Assembly: GCA_021811925.1 (NCBI GenBank) | Contig: JAKAPY010000022.1 | Coordinates: forward strand, 1 to 15,223 | DNA length: 15,223 bases | Direction of reading: 5' to 3' | DNA from: Thermoplasmata archaeon | Lineage (GTDB): Archaea; Thermoplasmatota; Thermoplasmata; Sysuiplasmatales; Sysuiplasmataceae | The notes under the pieces: model-generated | The model's input: the letters and a program-made list of their open reading frames with translations, nothing else | Databases searched by the model: none | Told to the model about the DNA's origin: nothing | Shown: positions 1-7,082 of the stretch, piece after piece | Layout of the letters: each line of letters begins with the position of its first letter | Numbering within the stretch: position 1 is the first letter of the stretch | Position numbers and translations under genes: made by a program

Positions 1-316
1 CCATTCTTACTCCGCAGTTGATGTCAAACCCGAGGCCGCCGGGTGAAATTACACCATCATCCTCCGACTCAGCAATCACGCCCCCGATTGGAAAGCCGTA
101 TCCCCAGTGGATGTCGGGCATGGCCAGCGCCTTTCCGAGTATGCCTGGCATGAATGCTATGTTGGCCGCCTGCTCAAGGGCATTGTCCTGCCTTATCGTC
201 TCGAGCATCTTCTCGTCCGAGTAGATGACGGAAGAGGTGCGCATACCCTGCTTGTATGTGCTCGGTATCTCCCATCTGTAATCGTCTATCTTCTTGAGTG
301 GACCGTTCCAAGACAC
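1..316 (-). CDS. rtcB: RNA-splicing ligase RtcB, N-terminal part (partial)
   Basis: RtcB is a GTP- and Mn2+-dependent ligase that joins 2',3'-cyclic phosphate (or 3'-phosphate) RNA ends to 5'-OH ends; in archaea it seals tRNA exons after intron removal. About 105 residues are visible before the gene runs off the left edge, so the catalytic His and the rest of the fold lie outside. The family blocks PDIHWGYGFPIGGV (residues ~67-80) and GVISPGGLGFDINCGVRM (~88-105) are seen; D98 and C101 of DINCG match the Asp/Cys metal ligands of Pyrococcus RtcB with an offset of about three. The GTG at 316 is preferred because a GGTGAG Shine-Dalgarno element lies at 320-325 and because it gives a normal distance to DINCG. 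An in-frame ATG at 334 is the alternative. A TATA-like box at 349-356 gives it its own promoter, although the methyltransferase lies just upstream on the same strand. No archease gene is visible next to it. Confidence 0.92.
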   Translation of the reverse strand, partial: MSWNGPLKKIDDYRWEIPSTYKQGMRTSSVIYSDEKMLETIRQDNALEQAANIAFMPGILGKALAMPDIHWGYGFPIGGVIAESEDDGVISPGGLGFDINCGVRM

Positions 317-348
317 TCGCTCACCGCAATCCATGTCCGTGGCGTATC

Positions 349-356
349 TAATAAAA
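349..356 (-). promoter_or_regulatory. TATA-like box for rtcB
   Basis: Read on the minus strand this is TTTTATTA. It lies in the 50-70 base gap between the methyltransferase stop and the rtcB start. A transcription start about 26 bases downstream would fall near 327, leaving a very short leader that contains the GGTGAG element in front of the GTG at 316. This spacing is typical of archaeal TBP sites; the call is by eye only. Confidence 0.4.
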
Positions 357-383
357 CTTTGGCTTGGCTGCGATTTGGGCCGT

Positions 384-1013
384 TCAATCTCGCAGGTGCT
401 TCGGGATGGCACAGAAACCGCCCGCCTTCCTGCTCAGCTCAACAAGCGGTGATCCAGCTTTTTCCGAAAGCTTCCGTGGCGCGGGAGTCCACATGTAGTT
501 GTCAATGAGGATGATGCCCCTGTCCATATGCTTCCATGCGTTGCTTATCTCAAATTCCACATGCTTTTCTTCATGGGTGCTGTCGTGGTAGAACATGTCT
601 ATCTTCCCGAGCTTTTCGAGGAGCGGCTTTAGCAATATGGCGGAATCGCCTGTGTGCAGCTGCCAATTTTTCTTCAGCTCTCCAGGAATCACAAAACCAA
701 CTGGATATGTCTCCGGTTCATGGCCGTACTTGACGCCGAAGTCTATCGAGTGCAGGAAACAGTCGCCTGCCGCTGACAGTATCACCGTCGTGGACGAACC
801 TGGTCCGACACCCGTCTCGACTGCTGTATGCGGCTTAAGCAGCTTGACAATGGCATACATTGCCCTCCTCTTGTCGGGCGTAAGCGCCAGCAGGTCCCTG
901 CCGTCCAGTCTCTTCTCGATGTAATCATCAAGGGCGAGGTATTCGTTGCAGTAACTCTCTACAACCTTTTTGTCGACACCGAAAATATCCGCTATCTTTG
1001 CCTCAACACTCAC
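384..1013 (-). CDS. Class I SAM-dependent methyltransferase (Methyltransf_24-like)
   Basis: A 209-residue soluble protein with the Rossmann methyltransferase order. Motif I is VETGVGPGSS at residues 65-74 (SAM binding), followed by an acidic residue after strand 2 (D91 in SIDFG), an FYHDSTH segment (141-147) and a strand ending LIDN (169-172). The HDSTHE...ISNAW...GIILIDN pattern is that of the Methyltransf_24 / O-methyltransferase-3-like group, which includes catechol-type and sugar O-methyltransferases; the substrate cannot be told. The N-terminal ~50 residues are helical and charged and may cap the active site. The start is GTG: an in-frame stop lies shortly upstream with no other start codon between. 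It is the gene upstream of rtcB on the same strand, about 50-70 bases away, but rtcB seems to have its own TATA box, so co-transcription is only possible. It is divergent from the ABC exporter. Confidence 0.75.
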   Translation of the reverse strand: MSVEAKIADIFGVDKKVVESYCNEYLALDDYIEKRLDGRDLLALTPDKRRAMYAIVKLLKPHTAVETGVGPGSSTTVILSAAGDCFLHSIDFGVKYGHEPETYPVGFVIPGELKKNWQLHTGDSAILLKPLLEKLGKIDMFYHDSTHEEKHVEFEISNAWKHMDRGIILIDNYMWTPAPRKLSEKAGSPLVELSRKAGGFCAIPKHLRD

Positions 1014-1121
1014 TGCTGTCCGCCCCGGTCAGGATGCTGTCTGTCCGGTGAGGTAATATCGCAAACTCTAAATTCCTTTTCCCGTTTGCATCCTCACACT
1101 GCTGAAAACTCTCACAGAAAC

Positions 1122-1155
1122 GCAATATAGGCGATTCAGCAATCGAAATTGATTG
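1122..1155 (+). promoter_or_regulatory. Putative TATA box and operator-like repeats upstream of ABC exporter
   Basis: CAATATAGG (1122-1130) is a plausible TATA box for the plus-strand exporter genes. Immediately downstream lie alternating half-sites: CGATT at 1132-1136 facing AATCG at 1141-1145 (4-base spacer), and CAATC at 1140-1144 facing GATTG at 1151-1155 (6-base spacer). The half-site centres are about 10 bases apart, which would place them on one face of the helix, across the expected transcription start near 1150. This suits a repressor site but is an inference; no regulator gene is adjacent. Confidence 0.3.
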
Positions 1156-1186
1156 AAGACAATGGACTAAGCAGGCAGGGTTAGTA

Positions 1187-2140
1187 TTGACTTCAAGTTC
1201 TAGCATTGTGATGGATGGATTGACCAAGAGGTTTGGGCAGCTCACTGCCCTTGATCATCTGGACCTCAAGCTCGAGGGTTCGAAGTGCGTAGGCTTCCTT
1301 GGGCCGAACGGTGCAGGGAAGACAACGGCGCTCAAGCTCCTGTCGGACATGATATTTCCCACAGAGGGCGAGTGCTTCATAAACGGCATATCGGTGCAGG
1401 AGGAACGCAAGAAGGCACTCGCCGAAGTCGGCCTTCTCATCGAAACACCAGAAATATACCCTTCGCTCACCCCGCGCGAGGCGCTTGGGATGATCGCAGA
1501 TCTCAGGGGCGTTCCGCATTCGGAGTGGAATGCCAGGATTGAAACGGTGCTGTCCGAAGTCAAGATGATGGAGTGGGCGGACAAGAAGGTTGGTTCGTTC
1601 TCGAAAGGCATGAAGCAGCGCATCAACATAGCTGCCTCACTGGTCCACGACCCGGAAATAGTGATACTCGATGAGCCCGCAACGGGCCTGGACCCAAGGG
1701 GAATGGCTGAGGTCCGGGACATTGTGCGGAGCCTGAAGAAGCGCAACAGGCTGATTTTCATGAGCAGCCACATTCTTCAGGAAGTGACTGACGTCTGCGA
1801 TGAAATTGCACTCATTGACAAGGGGAAGCTCCTTCTCTACGACACGCTTGCAAATACGATTGCAAGGTTTTCCGACGCAGGTGCGCAGTCCACTGTCGAC
1901 GCGGGCCTTTCAAGGCCCCTTGACAGTCAGGGGGAGGGAAAACTGAAAACCTCGGGGGACATAGTTTCATTCGAGTCTGTTGAGCCCACACGCCTCCGAA
2001 TAACATTCAAGGGCGGCATGAAGGGGCAGGAGAAACTGCTTCAGTCCCTGGTGGCGATGGACATAGGAATTGTCAGCCTCTCCGGCAGGGCAAACGCACT
2101 CGAGGACATATATCTCCAGCAAATAGGGAGGGGAGATTGA
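1187..2140 (+). CDS. ABC transporter ATP-binding protein (ABC-2 exporter type)
   Basis: The ATPase subunit of a probable ABC-2 exporter; it binds and hydrolyses ATP at the inner face of the membrane. All motifs are intact: Walker A GPNGAGKTT (residues 39-47), a signature-type SFSKGMKQR (137-145, with SKGM in place of the classic SGGQ), Walker B VILDEP (159-164), D-loop GLDP (167-170) and switch His195 in SSHILQE. The variant signature and the ~95-residue C-terminal extension after the nucleotide-binding domain resemble CcmA/NatA/DrrA-like ATPases. The start is uncertain: TTG at 1187 gives a complete first beta strand and has GGCAGGG about 8 bases upstream, whereas the in-frame ATG at 1211 would trim that strand. 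The stop is one base before the permease start, so the pair is translationally coupled. The substrate is unknown; such pairs export drugs, lipids or peptides. Confidence 0.9.
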   Translation: MTSSSSIVMDGLTKRFGQLTALDHLDLKLEGSKCVGFLGPNGAGKTTALKLLSDMIFPTEGECFINGISVQEERKKALAEVGLLIETPEIYPSLTPREALGMIADLRGVPHSEWNARIETVLSEVKMMEWADKKVGSFSKGMKQRINIAASLVHDPEIVILDEPATGLDPRGMAEVRDIVRSLKKRNRLIFMSSHILQEVTDVCDEIALIDKGKLLLYDTLANTIARFSDAGAQSTVDAGLSRPLDSQGEGKLKTSGDIVSFESVEPTRLRITFKGGMKGQEKLLQSLVAMDIGIVSLSGRANALEDIYLQQIGRGD

Positions 2141-2141
2141 A

Positions 2142-3041
2142 ATGGCAGCGGAAGCCGAAGTGACAGGGGAGCATATCAAGGCAGCAGAATCTGTATTCAA
2201 TGTTCCAGGCACATTCATGCAGATTCCAAAACTCATGCGCTATCAGTTCAGTGTATACCTTCAGTCAAGGCGGTTCTACGCAATGATATCAATCATTGTA
2301 GTCATAGGCGCACTGCTCTCGGTGGTGGTTGCGCATTTCCGCCCTTCCTTCATAAACAACAATCTCGCCTTTTACGGCTCCCTGTTTGCGGGAGCCATCC
2401 CTGTTGTCATCGTTCTTGCAGCAGTCTTCTTCGGAGGGGACGCAATAGCGGGTGAATTCCAGAACAGGACAGGGTATTTCCTGATGAGCGTGCCAATAAG
2501 GAGGGCCACCATATATGTGGCAAAATACATCGCCGCCTTCCTTGCCTCCCTCGCGATAATGGCCCTCTACGTTGTTATACTGCTGATCAACGGCGTATAC
2601 TACTTTGGCTCAAATGCGTTCCCGTGGCAGCTCGGCCTTTCATTCGTGCTGTCGATTGCCTATCTTGCCGCCGTCCTTGGGACAACCTTCCTTTTCAGCT
2701 CCCTTTTCAAGACAAGCGCCTACGGTTTTGTCATGACGGTTGTTCTCTTCCTGTTCGGGTTTTCGCTGCTTGAGGACCTTATGTCGCTTGTGGTGAAGAT
2801 GGAACCGTGGATGGTGATATCCTATGCCAGCGGTGTAATGGGCGATGTGTTCTCATCCAACATACACTGGGGATTCACGGGCCTTACAACAACACTGACT
2901 ACGAGGGGTCCGGGAGGAGCCATATTCCGCTCCACTTCATACACCCCGGGTGTCGGCGAGGGTGTGTTGATTATGCTCGCCTATTTCATAATCACCGCTA
3001 TTGTGGGCCTCTTCAGGTTTGAGCGCCAGGAGTTCTCCTGA
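2142..3041 (+). CDS. ABC-2 type transporter permease
   Basis: The membrane subunit paired with the preceding ATPase. A ~40-residue cytoplasmic N-terminus is followed by six predicted membrane segments at about 45-65, 79-99, 128-150, 165-186, 193-213 and 272-291. The segment GDAIAGEFQNRTGYFLMSVPIRR (99-121) between the second and third helices is the cytoplasmic coupling region typical of ABC-2 permeases. A ~55-residue loop (about 215-270) rich in Gly, Thr and Ser, probably on the outer side, precedes the last helix. The strong purine-rich ribosome site GGGAGGGGA ends 7 bases before the ATG and sits inside the ATPase gene end. With one copy of each subunit, the working exporter is probably a homodimer of both. 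Nothing in the sequence defines the cargo. Confidence 0.87.
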   Translation: MAAEAEVTGEHIKAAESVFNVPGTFMQIPKLMRYQFSVYLQSRRFYAMISIIVVIGALLSVVVAHFRPSFINNNLAFYGSLFAGAIPVVIVLAAVFFGGDAIAGEFQNRTGYFLMSVPIRRATIYVAKYIAAFLASLAIMALYVVILLINGVYYFGSNAFPWQLGLSFVLSIAYLAAVLGTTFLFSSLFKTSAYGFVMTVVLFLFGFSLLEDLMSLVVKMEPWMVISYASGVMGDVFSSNIHWGFTGLTTTLTTRGPGGAIFRSTSYTPGVGEGVLIMLAYFIITAIVGLFRFERQEFS

Positions 3042-3067
3042 ACCGCGTGCCCCTGCGGGCGCGCGGT
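3042..3067. terminator. Strong GC-rich hairpin between convergent genes
   Basis: The arm ACCGCGTGCCC (3042-3052) pairs with GGGCGCGCGGT (3057-3067) over 11 positions, with one G-T wobble and a 4-base loop CTGC. It starts at the base after the permease stop codon and ends 36 bases before the stop of the convergent M61 gene. The position suggests a transcript end or mRNA stabiliser for the exporter operon, possibly serving both strands. No long T run follows on the plus strand (CTGTCTTC only), so it is not a textbook intrinsic terminator. Confidence 0.5.
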
Positions 3068-3103
3068 CTGTCTTCAACAACGCTGCAGCCCGCCTGTTTG
3101 AGT

Positions 3104-4885
3104 CTACAGAATCTGCATGAACTCGGAGTAGCGTGCCGGATCCTTGACTTTTTCATAGTCAAGCCCGTCCTTCCATCTGGCATAGGACCACACCTCGTAC
3201 GTCTTCTTCTCGGATGCGGTCGCCTTTTCCTTCTGCTTCACCGTCAGCTTGGCAGGCCTCTCCCCCGCCTTCACCTTTATTTCCCTGACATTTCCTTCCC
3301 TTGAGATAAGCACCTGCGCCGTCTGGCCAGGCTTCAGCTCTGCTATTCTCGCCTTAAGCTCATCCGCCTTTGTCCTCATGCCGTTGATGGCTATTATCTC
3401 GTCCTTCGGGTACAGGCCCGCTTCCGCGCCCGGCCCGCCCTCGAATACCGACGAGATGACAGACTTGTTGTCCCTGGACATCATGATGCTGAAGCATCCC
3501 TTCCCCTCACCATTCTCCCTGTCAAGCTTCAGCCCTGCAAGACCGAGATACCTCTCGAACGGAAGGTCCCCCCTTCCCGCTATGTTCCTGCTGTAGAATT
3601 CATCTATGCTCTTGCCGCCTACTTCACTGCAGGCAGCCCTGAACTCCTCTTCCGTGAATCCCTTTCCCTTCCTGTATGTCCTGTTGTAGAGGAGGCGCAT
3701 GACATCGTCCAGCCTCTTCTTTCCCCCCGTTTCCGAGATTATGAAGAGGTCGAGCAGCATGCCGATCAACGAGCCCTTGTTGTAATATGAGACCACGGCG
3801 TTGACCGTATTCTCATTTCGCCTGTAGAATTTGATCCATGTGTCGAAACTCGACTCCTCTGCGCTCTGGTGATTCCTGCCCGGAGTGTTCCTGAAGAGCT
3901 CCATCTCCCTTGCAAGAGCCCTCGCGAATTCAGCCGGTGACGAAATCTTCGCCTTTCGTATGGATGTCAGTTCAAAGTATGACGTGAACCCTTCGGATAC
4001 CCAGAGCAGCCTGGTGTAGTTCTCCTTCGAATAGTCGAACGGCCCAAGTGCTGTCGGCCTCAGCCTCTTGACGTTCCACAGGTGGAAGAATTCATGCGAG
4101 AAGAGCTCGAGGTTGGACAGGTAGTCGGCCCTTTCAGCAAACACGAACGGTTCGGAAATGCAGTGGGTTGAATTCAGGTGCTCCAGGCCGCCGCCGCTAT
4201 TCGGTATCATCTGGTAGATGAATACATACCTCGAGTAGGGAACGTCCTTCATGATGGATATTTCGGATGCGACTATCTTCTTCAGGTCGGAGAGGAATTT
4301 CTCCCTGTCGATGTTCCCTTTCCCGTAGAGCGCCACCTCGTGCTCCTTCCCTGACACCTCGAACTTGTGCACTTCATGGTTTCCGACCTCTATGGGCGAA
4401 TCGATGAGTATGTCGTAGTTTTCAGCCCTGAACGTCCATTTGCCAGTCTGCTGGAGGCCAGTGGACACTCTTTCCCACCCGTCATGCGGCACAATCTCCA
4501 CGTCGGCCGGAAGTCCCTCGGCCCCTCTAATATACAGGCAGGCCCCGGCACCGTTGATCGTCATCCTGTCGCTGTCGATGTAGCACTCATGTACGTTGAC
4601 GGAATGCGCATGCACCCTGTACTTGACAGTGATGCTGTTGCCGTCCCCCTTCAACAGCCAGGTGCTCTTGTCCTTCTTCTCCAGCTTTTTCTCCCTTCCG
4701 CCCTTGCCGTACGCCTTTATGTCCATGACACGGCCCGCGTAGTCCACGACCGAATATGAGCCGGGAGTCCAGACGGGCATGCAAAGCTCCATGTCCGCCC
4801 TGTCCGACTCAAATGTCATTTCAACATTGAAACAGTTCAGTGATGCGTCCTTCGCGTCAATCCGGTAACTGATGCCTTTGACCAT
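3104..4885 (-). CDS. M61 family metallopeptidase with C-terminal PDZ domain
   Basis: A zinc aminopeptidase of MEROPS family M61 (glycyl aminopeptidase type), 593 residues. The N-terminal ~170 residues form the beta-rich M61 N domain (MPVWTPGSYSVVDYAGRV, 36-53). The catalytic domain has GGGLEH (231-236), the zinc and catalytic motif HEFFHLWNVKRLRP (264-277; ligands H264 and H268, general base E265) and the third ligand E298 in VSEGFTSYFE. A YYNKG block (367-371) follows. A PDZ domain spans about 463-541 (GPGAEAGL...DEIIAINGM). No signal peptide or membrane segment is seen, so it probably trims peptides in the cytoplasm. The ATG has GGTG 6 bases upstream. It lies 49 bases behind the translin gene on the same strand and may be the last gene of the purD transcript. 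Length and domain order are normal for the family. Confidence 0.93.
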   Translation of the reverse strand: MVKGISYRIDAKDASLNCFNVEMTFESDRADMELCMPVWTPGSYSVVDYAGRVMDIKAYGKGGREKKLEKKDKSTWLLKGDGNSITVKYRVHAHSVNVHECYIDSDRMTINGAGACLYIRGAEGLPADVEIVPHDGWERVSTGLQQTGKWTFRAENYDILIDSPIEVGNHEVHKFEVSGKEHEVALYGKGNIDREKFLSDLKKIVASEISIMKDVPYSRYVFIYQMIPNSGGGLEHLNSTHCISEPFVFAERADYLSNLELFSHEFFHLWNVKRLRPTALGPFDYSKENYTRLLWVSEGFTSYFELTSIRKAKISSPAEFARALAREMELFRNTPGRNHQSAEESSFDTWIKFYRRNENTVNAVVSYYNKGSLIGMLLDLFIISETGGKKRLDDVMRLLYNRTYRKGKGFTEEEFRAACSEVGGKSIDEFYSRNIAGRGDLPFERYLGLAGLKLDRENGEGKGCFSIMMSRDNKSVISSVFEGGPGAEAGLYPKDEIIAINGMRTKADELKARIAELKPGQTAQVLISREGNVREIKVKAGERPAKLTVKQKEKATASEKKTYEVWSYARWKDGLDYEKVKDPARYSEFMQIL

Positions 4886-4934
4886 TATTGCACCATCTCA
4901 TTCTGCAGTTGAGTCAGCCGGAATGCGTTGCGCC

Positions 4935-5543
4935 TTATCTCTTTGTCGGATGGGAGGCCATCGTGACGGCCAGCTCTCCCCTCGTCCTGTCCAGTAGCGA
5001 ACGGGCGACATCCTGCTTCCTTCTTATCTCAACAACCTTGCTCGGAAAATGCAGTTTTGAAAGCGCAATGTATAACCGCTCCATCTCCCCCACCCACTTC
5101 GACGCCTCCTTCACCTTGCCCGTTATCATGTCGTCGAGCGCGGTCCTTCGAAACTCCCCTATGAGGTCTGCGAGCCCAAGGACGTACGTGGAGGCATTCA
5201 CCCTCAATTGCTGCGGCATTGGCATTGCCTCGCCGCTTATTGCCGCTCTCAGCAGCGTCGCCTCGACATACTCCTGCATTGCCTCCTCGACGAATCCGCT
5301 GTAATACACCTCGTGGTGCTCACGGAGCAGGGTGTTGACTTCTGTTACCTTGGACTTGAGTTCCCTGAAGCCTTCGACGATCGACTTTTCGCTCCTATGC
5401 TGATGGAGGGAATAGATTAGGTCTGAAGACAGCCTGACAATCTGCCTGCAGGTCTTCATCGCTATCTCCCTGAGCTCGTCCTTCTCCTCGAGATCCCTTT
5501 CCACCTCATCTACAACCTTGTCCAGGTTGTCGAATACCGTCAT
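4935..5543 (-). CDS. Translin/TRAX family protein with intact C3PO-type RNase residues
   Basis: A 202-residue, all-helical protein of the translin superfamily. Eukaryotic translin and TRAX form C3PO, an RNase acting on siRNA passenger strands and pre-tRNA fragments; an archaeal TRAX-like C3PO is known from Archaeoglobus. The segment MQEYVEA (89-95) is nearly identical to LQEYVEA of human TRAX, and YVLGLADLIGEFRR (120-133) aligns with the TRAX segment YLLGVADLTGELMR. From memory of that family, the catalytic acids correspond to E91, E94, D126 and E130 here, all present. This places it closer to TRAX than to the catalytically inactive translin and predicts a homo-oligomeric ssRNA endonuclease. 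A good Shine-Dalgarno GGTGAGG ends 4 bases before the ATG, and its ATG overlaps the purD stop (ATGA), so the two are coupled. The N-terminal ~30 residues are strongly charged. There is no obvious functional link to purine synthesis. Confidence 0.88.
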   Translation of the reverse strand: MTVFDNLDKVVDEVERDLEEKDELREIAMKTCRQIVRLSSDLIYSLHQHRSEKSIVEGFRELKSKVTEVNTLLREHHEVYYSGFVEEAMQEYVEATLLRAAISGEAMPMPQQLRVNASTYVLGLADLIGEFRRTALDDMITGKVKEASKWVGEMERLYIALSKLHFPSKVVEIRRKQDVARSLLDRTRGELAVTMASHPTKR

Positions 5544-6877
5544 GCTGCCTCACCCGTCTTCCGGTGGAGTTCGATGCCGGCTGCCATTTTTCTCCCCATT
5601 TCCTCCCTTGTTCCAATGTCCTTTCTTGTATAAACAAGTCCTCCGACAAACTGTCCGGCCCTTTCAATCACGGCACATGCTTCCCATGGATCGGCATGCT
5701 TCGCGAGCAGCGCGAACGACCTGGAGGTTGTCGTAGTAAGTTTCCCGTCATCCGAATTGACCGACCCGTAATAGAGCATGGCGCCCGTCTCTGCTATCTT
5801 CTTCTCGTCGATTGAAAGCGCCGAGCCCTTGACCGGCCTGTCGCCGTAACCGTGCGGCACATAGTATCTGCAGACTGTGCTCACCTTCTCAAATGACAGG
5901 CCATTCTTCAGTTCCCCGGAGGCTGCAGAGTACAGGGCGGAGGTGAAATCACCCTTGGTCACAGAAAGGACGTTCATCGACTCGGGGTCTGCAAACCTTG
6001 CGTTGTATTCAATGAGCTTTACCCCGTCGGGAGTGAGCATGAATCCGCCGTACAGGAGGCCCCTGAACTCCCGTCCCTCCTTCCTCATTGCTGCAATGGT
6101 CCGCTGCATGATATACAGCGCCTGCTCCCTGTCACTCTTGTTCACAAACGGAAGCAACCCGTCCGCAAGCGAGTACGAACCCATTCCGCCCGTGTTGGGG
6201 CCCGTGTCCCCTTCGAAGGCACGCTTGTGGTCCTGGGCGAGGGGAAAGGGGAAGAGCCTTTTGCCGTCTGAAAGCGCCTGCAGGCTGAATTCCTCTCCCT
6301 TCAGCCTTTCTTCCACAACGACCTTTTTCCCTCCTCCGATACCGTGCCTGAAAATCTCCTGCACGTATGCCTTGGCTTCGGCGTTGGATTTTAGCTGCTC
6401 CCCTACGACCTTTACTCCTTTTCCACCCGTCAGGCCGCTTGGTTTGATGACAACGTCGGACCTGCATCCGTCGATGTATGAGCTTGCGGAAGCAGGATCG
6501 TCGAAGGATGCATAGAGTGGATTGCCCTCGATTCCGTATTTTTCCAGCAGTCCCCTTGCAAATGATTTTGACGACTCTATCTCGGCCGCTCTTCGCCCCG
6601 GCCCAAAACATGGTATGCCCGCTGCCTCGAGCACATCGCCCAGTCCCGCTTCAAGCGGATCCTCCGGCCCTATGACAGCGAACTCGACACCTGTTTCTTT
6701 TGCGAAGGCCCTTACCTTCTCGGTGTCCGTTTCGGGTGATATGAGGAAGCTTTTCGAAAGGCGGTTAATCCCGGGGTTCCTGTTTTTCATCACACTGAAC
6801 AGGGTGTTATCCTCGGTACCGAGCCTTTCAGCAATTATGTGCTCCCTGCAGCCTCCACCGACAACCAGTATCTTCAT
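5540..6877 (-). CDS. purD: Phosphoribosylamine--glycine ligase (GAR synthetase)
   Basis: PurD joins glycine to 5-phosphoribosylamine using ATP to give glycinamide ribonucleotide, the second step of de novo purine synthesis, in the cytoplasm. The protein has 445 residues. The N domain opens MKILVVGGGCREHII (GGGGREHAI in most homologues; here Cys at position 10), then GPEDPLEAGL (70-79). The ATP-grasp part has SGLTGGKGVKVV (147-158, the archaeal form of DGLAAGKGV), DHKRAFEGDTGPNTGGMGSY (216-235) and the metal-binding YNARFADPES (291-300, canonical FNxRFGDPE). The frame stays open for 48 codons upstream, but the family N-terminus fixes the ATG at 6877; the ribosome site is weak. Possible TATA boxes read on the minus strand are CTTATATTG near 6954-6961 and GTTTATTG near 6932-6939. 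It is the first gene of a probable purD-translin operon and is divergent from the DMT transporter. Confidence 0.95.
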   Translation of the reverse strand: MKILVVGGGCREHIIAERLGTEDNTLFSVMKNRNPGINRLSKSFLISPETDTEKVRAFAKETGVEFAVIGPEDPLEAGLGDVLEAAGIPCFGPGRRAAEIESSKSFARGLLEKYGIEGNPLYASFDDPASASSYIDGCRSDVVIKPSGLTGGKGVKVVGEQLKSNAEAKAYVQEIFRHGIGGGKKVVVEERLKGEEFSLQALSDGKRLFPFPLAQDHKRAFEGDTGPNTGGMGSYSLADGLLPFVNKSDREQALYIMQRTIAAMRKEGREFRGLLYGGFMLTPDGVKLIEYNARFADPESMNVLSVTKGDFTSALYSAASGELKNGLSFEKVSTVCRYYVPHGYGDRPVKGSALSIDEKKIAETGAMLYYGSVNSDDGKLTTTTSRSFALLAKHADPWEACAVIERAGQFVGGLVYTRKDIGTREEMGRKMAAGIELHRKTGEAA

Positions 6878-7051
6878 CCTTGCATCACGCTCCGCCTGGT
6901 CACAGACTGAACAGGCTGTGAGTATCCATGCCAATAAACGCTTATGTGGAATCAATATAAGAAAGGACAGCCGCGCAGCCCATCCATTCCAGCACGATTT
7001 GCATGGCCCCTGGTCATGCATTTGGCCAGCAGCCAGGCCGGCATGGACATG

Positions 7052-7058
7052 TATTTAA
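7052..7058 (+). promoter_or_regulatory. TATA box for DMT transporter (leaderless promoter)
   Basis: TATTTAA is centred 28 bases upstream of the ATG at 7083, which puts the expected transcription start within a few bases of the start codon. No Shine-Dalgarno element is visible before the ATG. Together these point to a leaderless mRNA. The 205-base gap 6878-7082 also holds the minus-strand purD promoter; I see no RNA gene or small ORF in it. Confidence 0.6.
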
Positions 7059-7082
7059 CGGCGAAAGCTGAACGGGCCGCCA

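Noticed and set aside
6878..7021. Upstream in-frame extension of purD by 48 codons
   Set aside because: The PurD family begins at MKILVVGGG; the extra segment is Trp/Cys-rich, unlike any PurD N-terminus, and covers the likely promoter.
6878..7082. Possible RNA gene in the longest gap (short inverted repeats such as CACAG/CTGTG at 6901-6920 and GGCC repeats near 7024-7040)
   Set aside because: No tRNA cloverleaf or convincing box C/D or H/ACA motifs; the stems are only 4-5 bp and the gap is explained by two divergent promoters.
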